A stretch of 64,000 nucleotides of DNA from assembly GCF_018131225.1 (NCBI RefSeq), contig NZ_JAFCMM010000001.1:2108001-2172000 (forward strand). Direction: 5' to 3'. Source of the stretch: Bradyrhizobium sp. U87765 SZCCT0048. GTDB taxonomy: Bacteria; Pseudomonadota; Alphaproteobacteria; Rhizobiales; Xanthobacteraceae. The stretch's first letter is position 1. Each line of letters starts with the position of its first letter. The notes beneath the pieces are model-generated. The model saw nothing but the letters and a program-made list of their open reading frames with translations, searched no databases and was not told the origin of the DNA. The translations under genes were made by a program, and so were the position numbers. Positions 50,301-58,601 of the stretch are shown here, one piece after another.

Positions 50301-50624
50301 GGTATAGGCGGCATAATAATCGACGCCATACTTGAAAGTCACACGCACGAAGGTCAGGCCGTAGAACGACGTCGAGCGGATATTGTCCACCCCGGGCGTC
50401 GGATAGAGGCCGATCTCCATCGGAACGGTGTAGTAGCGCTCCATTTCCTCGGCCGACAGCCCCGGCGCCTGCGCCGTGATCTCCAGGATCACCGGTGCCG
50501 GATTGGGATAGGCCTCGATGTTCAGCCTGGTGAACGCCAGGATGCCGGCACCGATGAACACCAGCAGACCCAACATGACGATCGGGCGCCGGGTCAAGCC
50601 AAACGCAAGAATTCCCTTCAGCAC
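47385..50624 (-). CDS. RND efflux permease, heavy-metal (CzcA/CusA-type)
   Basis: 1079 residues with 12 TM helices and two large periplasmic loops. TM4 carries SVGAVDFGIIVDSAVILVEN, matching the D-x5-D-x6-E proton relay of heavy-metal-efflux RND pumps (Asp402, Asp408, Glu415 in CzcA). The start MLKGILAFGLTRRPIVMLGL and IEAYPNPAPVILEITAQAPG are also of the CzcA/CusA group. It would export divalent or monovalent metal ions with the adaptor encoded upstream (47-nt gap) and the divergent outer-membrane factor. Metal specificity cannot be read off. A roughly 35-residue polar insert (LDERQKALGHLSDGAWGDDP...) lies after TM4. Confidence 0.93.
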   Translation of the reverse strand: MLKGILAFGLTRRPIVMLGLLVFIGAGILAFTRLNIEAYPNPAPVILEITAQAPGLSAEEMERYYTVPMEIGLYPTPGVDNIRSTSFYGLTFVRVTFKYGVDYYAAYTQAALSLQQNVTLPQNQIPQIQQSSLTGEIFRYQLVGPPHFGLTNLRTVQDWVVLRRLFSVPGVAQVNSWGGTTKQYNVDVDLHRLEAYGVTVPQIITALGNANINVGGREITVGQQSINIRGVGLIDSGGTDDLTKGYRTEDVENIVLSQSNGVPITIKDLAKVNVGFVPRLGIAGRDREDDVALSIVVMNRTLHTNDVLPKVKAEVEKMNSDGTLPPGVKLVPYYDRGSLVSVTTHTVLHNLIFGCVLVFLIQWIFLGDLRSAIIVGVNIPFALFFSVIILVLMKEDANLLSVGAVDFGIIVDSAVILVENVFRNFQSRLDERQKALGHLSDGAWGDDPTRERPGARNSWTDRLRLILVSGLQVDTAILFSAAITVAAFVPLFTMQGVEGQIFSPMARTYAYALAGALIATFTITPVLASYLLPDRVHETETVVVRALRAIYAPVLRWSLAHRKTMVAVGLGFLGLISLLGTRLGSEFLPHLEEGNLWIRVALPPSLGLDAGTPATGKLREILLRHPEVITAVTQHGRPDNGSDASPFSNIEIFAPLKPYDEWPTGYTKEKLTEELNKEFTDAVPGATFNFSQYIQDNVEEAISGVKGANSVKILGPNMKVLEELATKVQVEMEKVRGVADLGVFHVLGQPNLNIKVDREKTARYGLNTGDVNTVIQAALGGTSATNLLEGDRQFSVVVRLDRAYRDNLDQVGDIKVGYANASGGTAYIPLRELATITLDTGASYIYHETSTRYIPIKFSVRGRDLGGTVEDAQERIAKNVKLPSGYRIVWSGEFEDLELAKKRLEVVVPISLLLILVLLYGLFNSLRDSLLALAGIPFAIAGGIVALYVSGLDFSISAAIGFVSLFGVSVMDGILMITYYNQVRAEGMPTTEAMFHAATQRMRPMLMTAMSACIGLFPAAISTGIGSQVQRPLATVVVGGMLIGPVMLLVVVPALRMMFLRGEDEAEGAGGSGHLAPAE

Positions 50625-50671
50625 AGCCTGCCTCTTTCGTGATTGGTTTGCCGCGGCGATATCGCAGCCGT

Positions 50672-51904
50672 TCAGCCGCCGGCCTGTCCGATCGCCAGCA
50701 TGTTGCTCAGGAACACCGCGCCGTCAGTCGCCACCAGCTCACCGGGCTTCACCCCGCCGAGGATCTGCCGCATGCCATCCTTCTGCGTGCCGACGGTGAC
50801 GGTGCGCTGACTGAAGCGACGCCGATCGGTCGTGACCCACACCGTCATTGTGCCATCGCCTTCACGGACCACGCCGCCCAGCGGCACCGCAGGCGAGCGG
50901 ATCGGATCTCCGGTCCGGATCACGAAACGCGCGAACATGCCCGAGCGCAGCTCATGTTCGGGATCGTCGATTTCCGAACGGATCAGCATGCGCCGGGTGC
51001 TGGCATCCACGGTGGAGTTGATTGTGGAAATGCGCCCCTCGAACACCTTGTTCGGGTAGGCCGCCACCGAAACCTTGACCTCCTGGCCGAGGCGCACCGC
51101 CGGAACATCGCTCTCGGCAACATTCGCCAGCATCCACATCGTCGCCGTGTCGGCCACCGAAAACGGCGCCGGCGCATTCCCGGGCTGAACAAACAGACCG
51201 GGCGCAGCGGCGCGGGCGGTCACGCGGCCGCTGATCGGACTTTTCACCACAAGGCGCGAATCCGCCTTGCGCTCCCTGATGATCGCATCGACCTCGCTTT
51301 CGGTCTTGCCGAAGATGCGCACCGCGTCGCGCGCCGCCTTCAGCGCGCCTTCGGCGGTCTGCTGGTCCGACACCGCCTGCTCGAGGTCCTTCTGGGCGAT
51401 AGCCCGCGACTCGTACAGCATCTTCAGGCGCGTGAGTGCCCGCGTCGTCAGTTCGTGCACACCGGCCGACGAAATCAGGGTCGAGCCCGCCGTCAGCAGG
51501 TCGGGGCTATCGATCGTGAACAGCACCTGTCCCTTGGTGACGTCGTCACCGACCTTTGCGAACAGCTCCAGGATCCGCCCCTGATAAGGCGAGAACACCT
51601 GCAGGGTCATGTCCTCGTTGAAATCGATACTGCCGACCGCTGACCTCTCGACCGGAAACTCGCTTTCGCCGACCACCTCGACCTTCACGGTCGACAGTTG
51701 CTTGTCGTTGAGCTGGACGCTCGGAACTCCACCGACCGAGCCGGTCTTGACATCCGCCGTATCGGCCTTGGCGTTGGCGTCGGAGCTGACGGCTTTTGCG
51801 CCCGTTCCCAGCCATGCCGACAGGTGGTTGACCGAATATGCGCCTGCGGCGAAGCACAGCACGGCGCCCGCCGCCAGCATCGCCTTCGATTTTGGGTTAG
51901 CCAT
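50672..51904 (-). CDS. RND periplasmic adaptor (membrane fusion protein, CzcB/CusB-type)
   Basis: 410 residues from ATG 51904 (MANPKSKAMLAAGAVLCFAA), with an N-terminal signal/anchor. The barrel-sandwich domain is GSIDFNEDMTLQVFSPYQGR, then a long alpha-hairpin with ELTTRALTRLKMLYESRAIA, the second lipoyl half VKSPISGRVTARAAAPGLFV and the beta-barrel VKVSVAAYPNKVFEGRISTI. It bridges the permease and the outer-membrane channel. No His/Met-rich metal-binding N-terminal extension as in CusB is evident. It is the first gene of the minus-strand operon, divergent from the outer-membrane factor across 221 nt. Confidence 0.93.
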   Translation of the reverse strand: MANPKSKAMLAAGAVLCFAAGAYSVNHLSAWLGTGAKAVSSDANAKADTADVKTGSVGGVPSVQLNDKQLSTVKVEVVGESEFPVERSAVGSIDFNEDMTLQVFSPYQGRILELFAKVGDDVTKGQVLFTIDSPDLLTAGSTLISSAGVHELTTRALTRLKMLYESRAIAQKDLEQAVSDQQTAEGALKAARDAVRIFGKTESEVDAIIRERKADSRLVVKSPISGRVTARAAAPGLFVQPGNAPAPFSVADTATMWMLANVAESDVPAVRLGQEVKVSVAAYPNKVFEGRISTINSTVDASTRRMLIRSEIDDPEHELRSGMFARFVIRTGDPIRSPAVPLGGVVREGDGTMTVWVTTDRRRFSQRTVTVGTQKDGMRQILGGVKPGELVATDGAVFLSNMLAIGQAGG

Positions 51905-52125
51905 CACTGCACCTGCTTGCTCGGCCCGCGCCCCCGCGAGCACCTGGGCAAATCGCGCCTCTTATGCTCCCAAACCGCCGGCCGATTCACTGTGACAAAC
52001 CACGGCTGCGAACTGGACAAATCGCAGTTCCCGCCCCCGCGAACAGTTTCTAGGGTGCGGCCCGCTTACCTTCCTCTGCCGACGGCGCCGCGATCCCTGG
52101 TGCCTTGCTATTTTCGGGAAACGCG

Positions 52126-53667
52126 ATGTCCATGCTGAAGTGTCGTCCGGCTGTGCTGGCCTCCTTCACGGCCGTTCTGCTGTCGAGCTGCGCGGTCGGG
52201 CCCAACTTCTCCTCGCCGCCGACGCCCGACGTCGCCGGCTACACCCCGGAGCCGCTGGCCTCGCCGCGCGCCGCCCCCGGCGCGCCGCGCGTCGCCGGCC
52301 AGCGCTTCACAAATGGCGCCGACATCCCGACCCGCTGGTGGGCGGCGTTCCGCTCAAAACCGCTCAACGACCTGATCCGCCTGTCGATCGAGCACAATCC
52401 GTCGCTGCAGGCGTCGGAAGCCGCGATCCGCGTCGCCCAGTTCAATGCGCTGGCGCAGCGTGGCCTGTTCTTCCCGCAGATCGGCGCCAACTACACCCCG
52501 TCCGACCTGCAGCAGTCCGCCAACGGCACGGTCGACCCGGAAGTGACGCCGCAGACCCGCTACACGCTGCACACCGCGCAGCTCAACGTCAGCTTCACGC
52601 CGGACATCTGGGGCCAGAACCTGCGCAACGTCGAAAGCCTCGACGCCCAGGCCGAGCAGGCCCAGTACCAGCTCGAGGCGGCGTACCTGACGCTGACCGC
52701 CAACGTCGTCACCGCGGCGATCCAGGAAGCCTCGTTGCGCGGCCAGATCGCCGCCACCGAGCGCATCATCAAGATCGCCCGCGACATTCTCGGCATTCTC
52801 AAGAGCCAGTTCGAGCTCGGCCATATCGCAGCTGTTGATGTGCTGACCCAGGAGGCCGCGCTCGCCCAGGTCGAGCAAACCCTGCCGCCGCTGCAGAAGC
52901 AACTCGCGGTGCAGCGCGACCTGCTGACCGCCCTCGCCGGCCAGTTCTCTGCCGACGAAGTGCTGCAGAAGTTCGACCTGCGGCGGCTGACGCTGCCGGC
53001 CAACCTGCCGGTCAGCCTGCCCTCGACCATGGTGCGCCAGCGCCCCGACGTGCGCGCCGCTGAAGCGGCACTGCATTCGTCGAGCGCCCTTGTCGGCGTC
53101 GCGATCGCCGCGCGGCTGCCGAACATCACGCTGTCGGCCAACCCGGGCGCTGCCGCGTTCAAGTTCGCCGAGCTGATGACGCCGGGGACGCTGTTCTACA
53201 CCGTGGCCGCGAGCGCCAGCCACACGGTGTTCGACGGCATGACGCTGTACCACAAGCAGAAGGCGGCGGAGGCGGCGCTGGAGCAATCGGAAGCGCTGTA
53301 CCGCCAGGCGGTGATCACCGCGATGCAGAACGTCACCGACGCGCTGCGCAGCCTGCAGACCGACGCGCCCGCGGTGCAGGCCGCGATCAAGGCGGAGATC
53401 GCCGCCAAGGCCAGCCTCGAGCTGATCCAGAAGCAGCTCACGCTCGGCCTGATCAACCAGGTGATTGTCCTTAACGCCCAGCAGACCTACTTCAACGCCG
53501 CGATCGCGCGGGTGCAGGCGGAAGCGACCCGCCTTTCGGACGTCGCCGCATTGTTCATGGCGCTTGGCGGAAACTGGCCTGCCGATTGTCCATCGCGCGA
53601 CTGGCGCGCCTGCGTGTTCGAGCCGCCGCAGACCCCCGAGGTCATCGCTGCGACTGGCGCATTCTGA
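52126..53667 (+). CDS. RND outer-membrane factor (OprM/NodT-type lipoprotein)
   Basis: 513 residues from ATG 52126 (ATG 52132 is close). CRPAVLASFTAVLLSSCAVG contains a lipobox LSSC, so Cys is probably lipidated. Two OEP repeats: TRWWAAFRSKPLNDLIRLSI with ALAQRGLFFPQIGANYTPSD, and PSTMVRQRPDVRAAEAALHS with ARLPNITLSANPGAAAFKFA. NPSLQASEAAIRVAQFNALA starts the first alpha-barrel helix. It forms the trimeric exit duct of the neighbouring metal efflux system, transcribed divergently. About 25 residues after the second repeat (CPSRDWRACVFEPPQTPEVI) are an extra tail. Confidence 0.93.
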   Translation: MSMLKCRPAVLASFTAVLLSSCAVGPNFSSPPTPDVAGYTPEPLASPRAAPGAPRVAGQRFTNGADIPTRWWAAFRSKPLNDLIRLSIEHNPSLQASEAAIRVAQFNALAQRGLFFPQIGANYTPSDLQQSANGTVDPEVTPQTRYTLHTAQLNVSFTPDIWGQNLRNVESLDAQAEQAQYQLEAAYLTLTANVVTAAIQEASLRGQIAATERIIKIARDILGILKSQFELGHIAAVDVLTQEAALAQVEQTLPPLQKQLAVQRDLLTALAGQFSADEVLQKFDLRRLTLPANLPVSLPSTMVRQRPDVRAAEAALHSSSALVGVAIAARLPNITLSANPGAAAFKFAELMTPGTLFYTVAASASHTVFDGMTLYHKQKAAEAALEQSEALYRQAVITAMQNVTDALRSLQTDAPAVQAAIKAEIAAKASLELIQKQLTLGLINQVIVLNAQQTYFNAAIARVQAEATRLSDVAALFMALGGNWPADCPSRDWRACVFEPPQTPEVIAATGAF

Positions 53668-53819
53668 GCAGCACTGCTGCGCGCGTGCCGAGCCGGCGTC
53701 CGGTGTTTCGACCGCAACTCGCGACAGGCGGCGAGTCGTGGTAGTGTGCTGCACCGCCTGACCCGAGTCACGTGCGCCGAATGACAGCGCCAGACGGATT
53801 CGAACGGAGGTTGGTCAAC

Positions 53820-54299
53820 ATGATAAAGACGATCATTGCGTTGACGACGTCACTGTTGCTCGCGTCGGCATCGAACGCGTTTGCGTTCAGCTTCGCGGGT
53901 CCCCACAGCGACTGGACGCCACTTCCTGTCGAACGGCTGAAGCAGCTGCCGCCGGCCGTGGAGCGCACGCTTCGTGCCGCGCAGAAGGCCTGCGGCGACG
54001 AGCAGCTTCTGGTGCGGACCGGATATGTGCGCTACCTGCCCGGCGCTCATGGCGGAACGTTCGTCTCGCTGCATCTCGATCAGGTTCACTGCAACAACCG
54101 CGCCGCACTGTGCCGCGGCGACAGCTGCCTGCACCATGTCTACATCGCGAGCGGACCGGTCGAGGTCCGCGAGGTCTGGCGTGGGTATGCCAGGGAGATC
54201 GATCTGGATCAGGCCGCCGGCGCCACCGCGCTCACCGTGCATTGCGGTGATGCCTGCCAGGCCACGCTGCATTGGGACGGCAGGCAGTTCGGTCACTGA
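53820..54299 (+). CDS. Secreted cysteine-containing hypothetical protein
   Basis: 159 residues from ATG 53820, with GGAGG 9 nt upstream. Signal MIKTIIALTTSLLLASASNA then FAF. The mature protein has HSDWTPLPVERLKQLPPAVE, AAQKACGDEQLLVRTGYVRY and HCNNRAALCRGDSCLHHVYI, with seven cysteines suggesting several disulfides in the periplasm. I do not recognise a characterised family. It lies 150 nt after the outer-membrane factor on the same strand, a possible but distant operon partner. Confidence 0.75.
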   Translation: MIKTIIALTTSLLLASASNAFAFSFAGPHSDWTPLPVERLKQLPPAVERTLRAAQKACGDEQLLVRTGYVRYLPGAHGGTFVSLHLDQVHCNNRAALCRGDSCLHHVYIASGPVEVREVWRGYAREIDLDQAAGATALTVHCGDACQATLHWDGRQFGH

Positions 54300-54353
54300 T
54301 CCGTCGGCATGACGCCGGGGGATTCATGATCCGTCACGGCCTGCGCAGGCGCT

Positions 54354-56441
54354 TCAGAACTGCGAATGGAAGCGGGCGCCGAGCACAGAGACCGGACCGC
54401 GGTCACGGTTGTAGGCGGGGTTGACGATGTACTGATAGTCCAGCGTCAGCTTCGCGGCGAACACCGGGAAGCTGTAGTAGGCCTCGATGATCTTCTCGGA
54501 GCCCGGATTCGGCAGCATGCCGTCGCCGACCAGGATGCCGAGACCGCCGGCGTTGAGGAACGCCTGATGCACGGTCGTGATGCCGTTGACCACCCCGGCG
54601 ATGCCGAAGGTATCGCCGTCGCGCCCCCACTGCTTGCCCGACAGCGAGAGACCCGCCGCGACGGTGCGGTCGATATCGGTGAACTCATAGGGCTCGCGCC
54701 GGCCGTCAGCGATGCCGGCGCGGACGAACAGACCGACGTTCGGCACGAGCTGCTGCTCCAGATTCATGCTGATACCGCCGCGGCTGGCATAACGGCGCAC
54801 CGCCGTGATGTCGGCAGGGCCGCCTGTCACCATGGCGAGCTGGATGGCGTCGGCGAAACTACCCATTCGTCCACGTGTCAGGAAGCCTGTGACCGCGACT
54901 TTGCCCGGCTGGTCGAGGATGGTGTAGCGCCGCTCCAGCTCGCCGATCCACTGGAACTGCTCGAAGCGGGAGTCGAGCGCCGTCTGGTTCGGCGCGATCG
55001 ACAGGTCGAACAGACCGAAGCGCAGCGTCCACGGGCCCTGGTACCACTCGGCGGTAGCGCCGACCGAATAGGCCCACGCGTCCGCGGCATAGTCGAACGT
55101 GCCGGTATCGACGATCGCCCAGTTCAGGAAGTCGCTACGCGGGTCATGCGCGTACCGATTGGTGTCGAAGACATCGCCGACGCTGAACTTGCCGACCGTG
55201 AACACCAGCCGGTCCGAGGTCTGCGATCCGGAAAACTGGTTGGGTCCGGCATCGAGCTGCTGCACCTCGCCACCGAGATTGATGGTCTGGCGCAGGAACG
55301 CACGGTGCAGCCGCAGGTAGGGATAGTCGGCGCCGACCTTGTAGGCTTCGGCACTCGGGAAACCGGCGGCGCCGAGCGAGCTGCTGAGGCCGAGACCCTG
55401 GTCGATCTCGGGATTGATCCAAGCCTCGGCACCCTGCCACAAGCGGATGCCGGCGAACAGGGTGAGGTCGGCGGTCTCGCGGCCGATGCCGCCATCCAGG
55501 CTGTTGGGGCCACTGTAGGGCGCGCGGAAACGCGGCGCATACTGGTTGGTGTATGTGAACTGGCCGTGGACCGCGAACCAGTCGGTCTCAAGCGCTGTCG
55601 GTCCCTTGATCAGCAGATCCGGAAGCCGCGACGTGTCGCCGAGATGGTAGTTCAGGCCGAAGCGAATGCTTTGCAGCGTCAGATCGGCCGCATAACCTTC
55701 GGCGCCGGCGGGAAACACGGCGCCTTTGCGGCCAAAGCCAGTGGCGAGATACTCGGCCTTGGCGCTCCAGTTCTTGTCGATCGGCAACTCGATGCCGGCA
55801 CCGGCCGCCCAGCCGAACCGCCACAGCAATGCGTTGTCTACGGTGCCCGGCGTTGCGCTTCCGTTGGGCGATGTTCCGGCGACCTGGGTGCGCGTGACCT
55901 GATCGTAGGTCCAGGCGAAGCCGGCCGTGCCATACAACAGGAACTGATCGAACACATAACCGACGCGTGCACGGGCGCTGCCGTAATGAATCACGGCTTC
56001 GCCATAGCTCACCGCACCCAGCAGCGACGTCGCAACGAGCTGGCTGCCGCGCACCGAGTAAGGCACCAGCACATCGGAATTGGGGAATGTCAGATCGGCT
56101 TCGACGCCGAGCAGCACGCGCGATCGCGAGACGTAGTTGTAGCCGGCCTGCAGGCCGGCCACGTAGCTGCCCGTTCCGGCCATCACGTCGAAATGAAACG
56201 GCAGGTCGAAGGCCCCATTCACCGGCGCGCCGACACCGGTCGGCGCGGCACTCCAGTTCGATTCGCCCCGCGTGAAGCCGACATGGCCGCCGACATACCA
56301 GCCGCTCCAGTCGAAGCCTGCCGCGGCGATCGGCGCCTTCACCGGCATGACAGGCCAGTCCGCGGCAATGCCCGGCGTGGCAGACGCCATCAGCCAGAGA
56401 GCCGCAAAAGACGGGATCGAGGCGCGAGCCACGCGCACCAT
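54354..56441 (-). CDS. Double-barrel outer-membrane protein: Omp25-like barrel fused to OprB-type carbohydrate porin
   Basis: 695 residues from ATG 56441 (MVRVARASIPSFAALWLMAS), with a clean signal ending GIAADWP. Residues about 40-290 form an Omp25/RopB-like 8-strand barrel (FDWSGWYVGGHVGFTRGESN, AGLQAGYNYVSRSRVLLGVE, ARARVGYVFDQFLLYGTAGF, and an end SIRFGLNYHLGD). Residues about 310-694 form an OprB-type porin (DWFAVHGQFTYTNQYAPRFR, LTLFAGIRLWQGAEAWINPE, ending GARFHSQF with terminal Phe). The upstream frame to 56549 lacks support. A tandem barrel like this probably makes an outer-membrane sugar channel with a second pore or anchor. Confidence 0.88.
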   Translation of the reverse strand: MVRVARASIPSFAALWLMASATPGIAADWPVMPVKAPIAAAGFDWSGWYVGGHVGFTRGESNWSAAPTGVGAPVNGAFDLPFHFDVMAGTGSYVAGLQAGYNYVSRSRVLLGVEADLTFPNSDVLVPYSVRGSQLVATSLLGAVSYGEAVIHYGSARARVGYVFDQFLLYGTAGFAWTYDQVTRTQVAGTSPNGSATPGTVDNALLWRFGWAAGAGIELPIDKNWSAKAEYLATGFGRKGAVFPAGAEGYAADLTLQSIRFGLNYHLGDTSRLPDLLIKGPTALETDWFAVHGQFTYTNQYAPRFRAPYSGPNSLDGGIGRETADLTLFAGIRLWQGAEAWINPEIDQGLGLSSSLGAAGFPSAEAYKVGADYPYLRLHRAFLRQTINLGGEVQQLDAGPNQFSGSQTSDRLVFTVGKFSVGDVFDTNRYAHDPRSDFLNWAIVDTGTFDYAADAWAYSVGATAEWYQGPWTLRFGLFDLSIAPNQTALDSRFEQFQWIGELERRYTILDQPGKVAVTGFLTRGRMGSFADAIQLAMVTGGPADITAVRRYASRGGISMNLEQQLVPNVGLFVRAGIADGRREPYEFTDIDRTVAAGLSLSGKQWGRDGDTFGIAGVVNGITTVHQAFLNAGGLGILVGDGMLPNPGSEKIIEAYYSFPVFAAKLTLDYQYIVNPAYNRDRGPVSVLGARFHSQF

Positions 56442-56890
56442 GCGTACGTTCGAGCGACCGTCCGTCACGCTCCACGATTTATGACATCCACGTGACAGAC
56501 GTAATGCGACGGGATCCGATGGCCCACGATCAGCGACGGCGTCGAACATGCTGGCCTGCCCCCTTGCGCGCGAGGACGAGCCCCTCTCGACAGGCCGTGG
56601 AATACGACCACGACATCGCGCGCATCATCCCCTGCGGACGGCGCCTATCCTCCCGGGTGGATAGGATGCCCACCGCCCTGATGAGCCAACTGCGACATTC
56701 TGTCAACACAGGCAGGTCGACCGAACCGCATCGGAATGCGGCCGAGCACCATGATTGCGCACGACTGTGACGATGAAGAAACAGCAGTCGCACGTTGCGT
56801 ACGAGCCACAGCGCATGCGCGTGTCTTACATCGCAGGGAGACCTGCGGTATCGGGCAGCCGTGAATGGAAGAAAGCGCCCGACGCAACGC
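56442..56890. other. About 450 nt without a gene
   Basis: The upstream region of the porin gene and the downstream end of the small secreted gene at 56891. Short frames are unconvincing. No strong repeat or terminator was recognised. Confidence 0.4.
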
Positions 56891-57424
56891 TCACTCAGTC
56901 GAGCGGCGCAGCTCCAGCGCGGGTTCGGCCTTCACCGGCTCGGCGCGGCTTTCCGACCGCGGCGTGGCATCGGCAGAGCGCGTCTCCGCAGGGTGCAGAC
57001 GGCGCGGACGGATCTGCGCGCGCGCCATGATCATCGAGTTGCCGTGCTTGTGGAATTCGCAGTACGCGAACCCCATGCCCGATACCGAGCCGCGGAACGA
57101 GACTTCGTCGTTCTTGGTGAGGTTGAAGCAAGGTTCGAATGGCAGCCCCTTGAGCGAGGCGCATACCGAATTGGGACGAACCTGGATCGTGTTGATCGGC
57201 AGCCGCGCGTAGCGGACCGGACCCGAACCGCCGAACTGGATGGAGCCGGCGACCGAACCGTCGCTGTAGATGCGGCCCGATCCTTTCGAGCCATCGAAGC
57301 AGGTGAAGGAGAACAGCTTGTTGGCGACGAATTGCCGGGCCTGTTCGGGGGTCATTTCTTCGGCGATCGCGGGAACGACCACACTGGCAGCCACGAGCGA
57401 TCCAGCAATCAAACGCGCCAACAT
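56891..57424 (-). CDS. Secreted hypothetical protein
   Basis: 177 residues from ATG 57424. Signal MLARLIAGSLVAASVVVPAI then AEEM. The mature part: TPEQARQFVANKLFSFTCFD, GSGRIYSDGSVAGSIQFGGS, NSVCASLKGLPFEPCFNLTK and SFRGSVSGMGFAYCEFHKHG, with four Cys, then a basic/charged tail from about 140 (PRRLHPAETRSADATPRSES). It looks like a small beta-rich periplasmic protein common in Bradyrhizobium-type genomes; no characterised family recognised. The frame is open further upstream to 57514 without support. Confidence 0.78.
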   Translation of the reverse strand: MLARLIAGSLVAASVVVPAIAEEMTPEQARQFVANKLFSFTCFDGSKGSGRIYSDGSVAGSIQFGGSGPVRYARLPINTIQVRPNSVCASLKGLPFEPCFNLTKNDEVSFRGSVSGMGFAYCEFHKHGNSMIMARAQIRPRRLHPAETRSADATPRSESRAEPVKAEPALELRRSTE

Positions 57425-57554
57425 GATGCAACTCCAACTCATCGGGTTTGCCGGCGACCGCGCCGAAAGCCGCGCCTTGGCCTGCCTTAACCCGCTGCTT
57501 ACCATACCAACCATGGCAACATTGGCGCACGATGGTTGGTAAAGTCTGAACGTT

Positions 57555-58541
57555 TCACATGATTTTCACGACCAGCCGGCCGCGGACCTGACCGGCGAGG
57601 ATCGAAGGGGCTGTGGACAGGACCTCGTCGAGGCTAATTTCCTGAGTAATTTCAGCGAGTTTCGAGCGGTCCAAATCGGTAGCGAGACGGCTCCAGGCCC
57701 GCCGGCGGGTCTCGATCGGGCACATCACGGAATCGATGCCCAAAAGGCACACTCCACGCAAAATGAACGGCGCGACCGAGGTCGGCAGATCCATGCCCGC
57801 GGCAAGGCCGCATGCGGCAACCGCGCCGCCATACTTCGTCATCGACAGCACGTTGGCGAGCGTCGTCGAACCGACGCTGTCGATCGCTCCGGCCCACAAC
57901 TCCTTGGCGAGCGGCTTGGCCGCGGCGGTAAGTTCGTTGCGATCAAGGATCTCGGCAGCACCGAGGCTGCGCAGGTACTGCTCTTCCGACGTCCGGCCGG
58001 TCGAGGCGATGACATGAAAGCCGAGCCCGGCGAGGATGGCGATGGCCACCGAGCCGACGCCGCCGGCCGCGCCGGTCACGATGATGGCGCCGCGCTTCGG
58101 GTTGAGGCCGTGCTTCTCCAGCGCCAGCACCGACAGCATCGCTGTGTAGCCGGCGGTGCCGATCGCCATGGCATCGCGCGTTGTCATGCCGTCCGGCAGG
58201 CGCACCAGCCAGTCGCCCTTGACGCGGGCTTTCTGTGCATAGGCGCCGAGATGGGTCTCGCCCATGCCCCAGCCGTTGCCGATGACCTTGTCGCCGGCTT
58301 TCCACTGCGGGTTGCTCGACTCCAGCACCGTGCCGGCGAAGTCGATGCCGGCGATCATCGGAAAGCGGCGCACGACCGGCGCCTTGCCGGTGATCGCAAG
58401 GCCGTCCTTGTAGTTGATGGTCGACCACTCCACCGCGACGGTGACGTCGCCGTCCATCAGGTCGGCGTCGTCGAACTGCGTCAGCGCGGCGGTCGTGCCC
58501 TTGTCAACCTTGTCGATGCGAATGGCCTTGAACGTACCCAC
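57555..58541 (-). CDS. acuI: MDR-family oxidoreductase, acrylyl-CoA reductase (AcuI/YhdH) type
   Basis: 328 residues of the zinc-independent medium-chain reductase group. Start [20 protein letters not shown], then [20 protein letters not shown] and [20 protein letters not shown], the NADPH Rossmann [20 protein letters not shown], and the C-terminus [20 protein letters not shown], all as in AcuI/YhdH. It reduces acryloyl-CoA to propionyl-CoA with NADPH, protecting against this toxic intermediate. It is on the same strand as the upstream MFS gene (60-nt gap); whether they form an operon is open. Confidence 0.9.
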   Translation of the reverse strand: MGTFKAIRIDKVDKGTTAALTQFDDADLMDGDVTVAVEWSTINYKDGLAITGKAPVVRRFPMIAGIDFAGTVLESSNPQWKAGDKVIGNGWGMGETHLGAYAQKARVKGDWLVRLPDGMTTRDAMAIGTAGYTAMLSVLALEKHGLNPKRGAIIVTGAAGGVGSVAIAILAGLGFHVIASTGRTSEEQYLRSLGAAEILDRNELTAAAKPLAKELWAGAIDSVGSTTLANVLSMTKYGGAVAACGLAAGMDLPTSVAPFILRGVCLLGIDSVMCPIETRRRAWSRLATDLDRSKLAEITQEISLDEVLSTAPSILAGQVRGRLVVKIM

Positions 58542-58601
58542 GACGAACTCCCCATCTCGAAATCAACGACGGAGGCCGGCCCACCCCGACCCACGCCCAT
58601 C

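Noticed and set aside
48006..50642. 878-residue open frame on the plus strand
   Set aside because: Antisense to the RND permease, with a His/Asp/Arg-rich translation typical of a shadow frame and no signal, membrane or domain pattern.
54366..56495. 709-residue plus-strand frame over the porin
   Set aside because: Pure antisense shadow of the double-barrel porin; no coding features.
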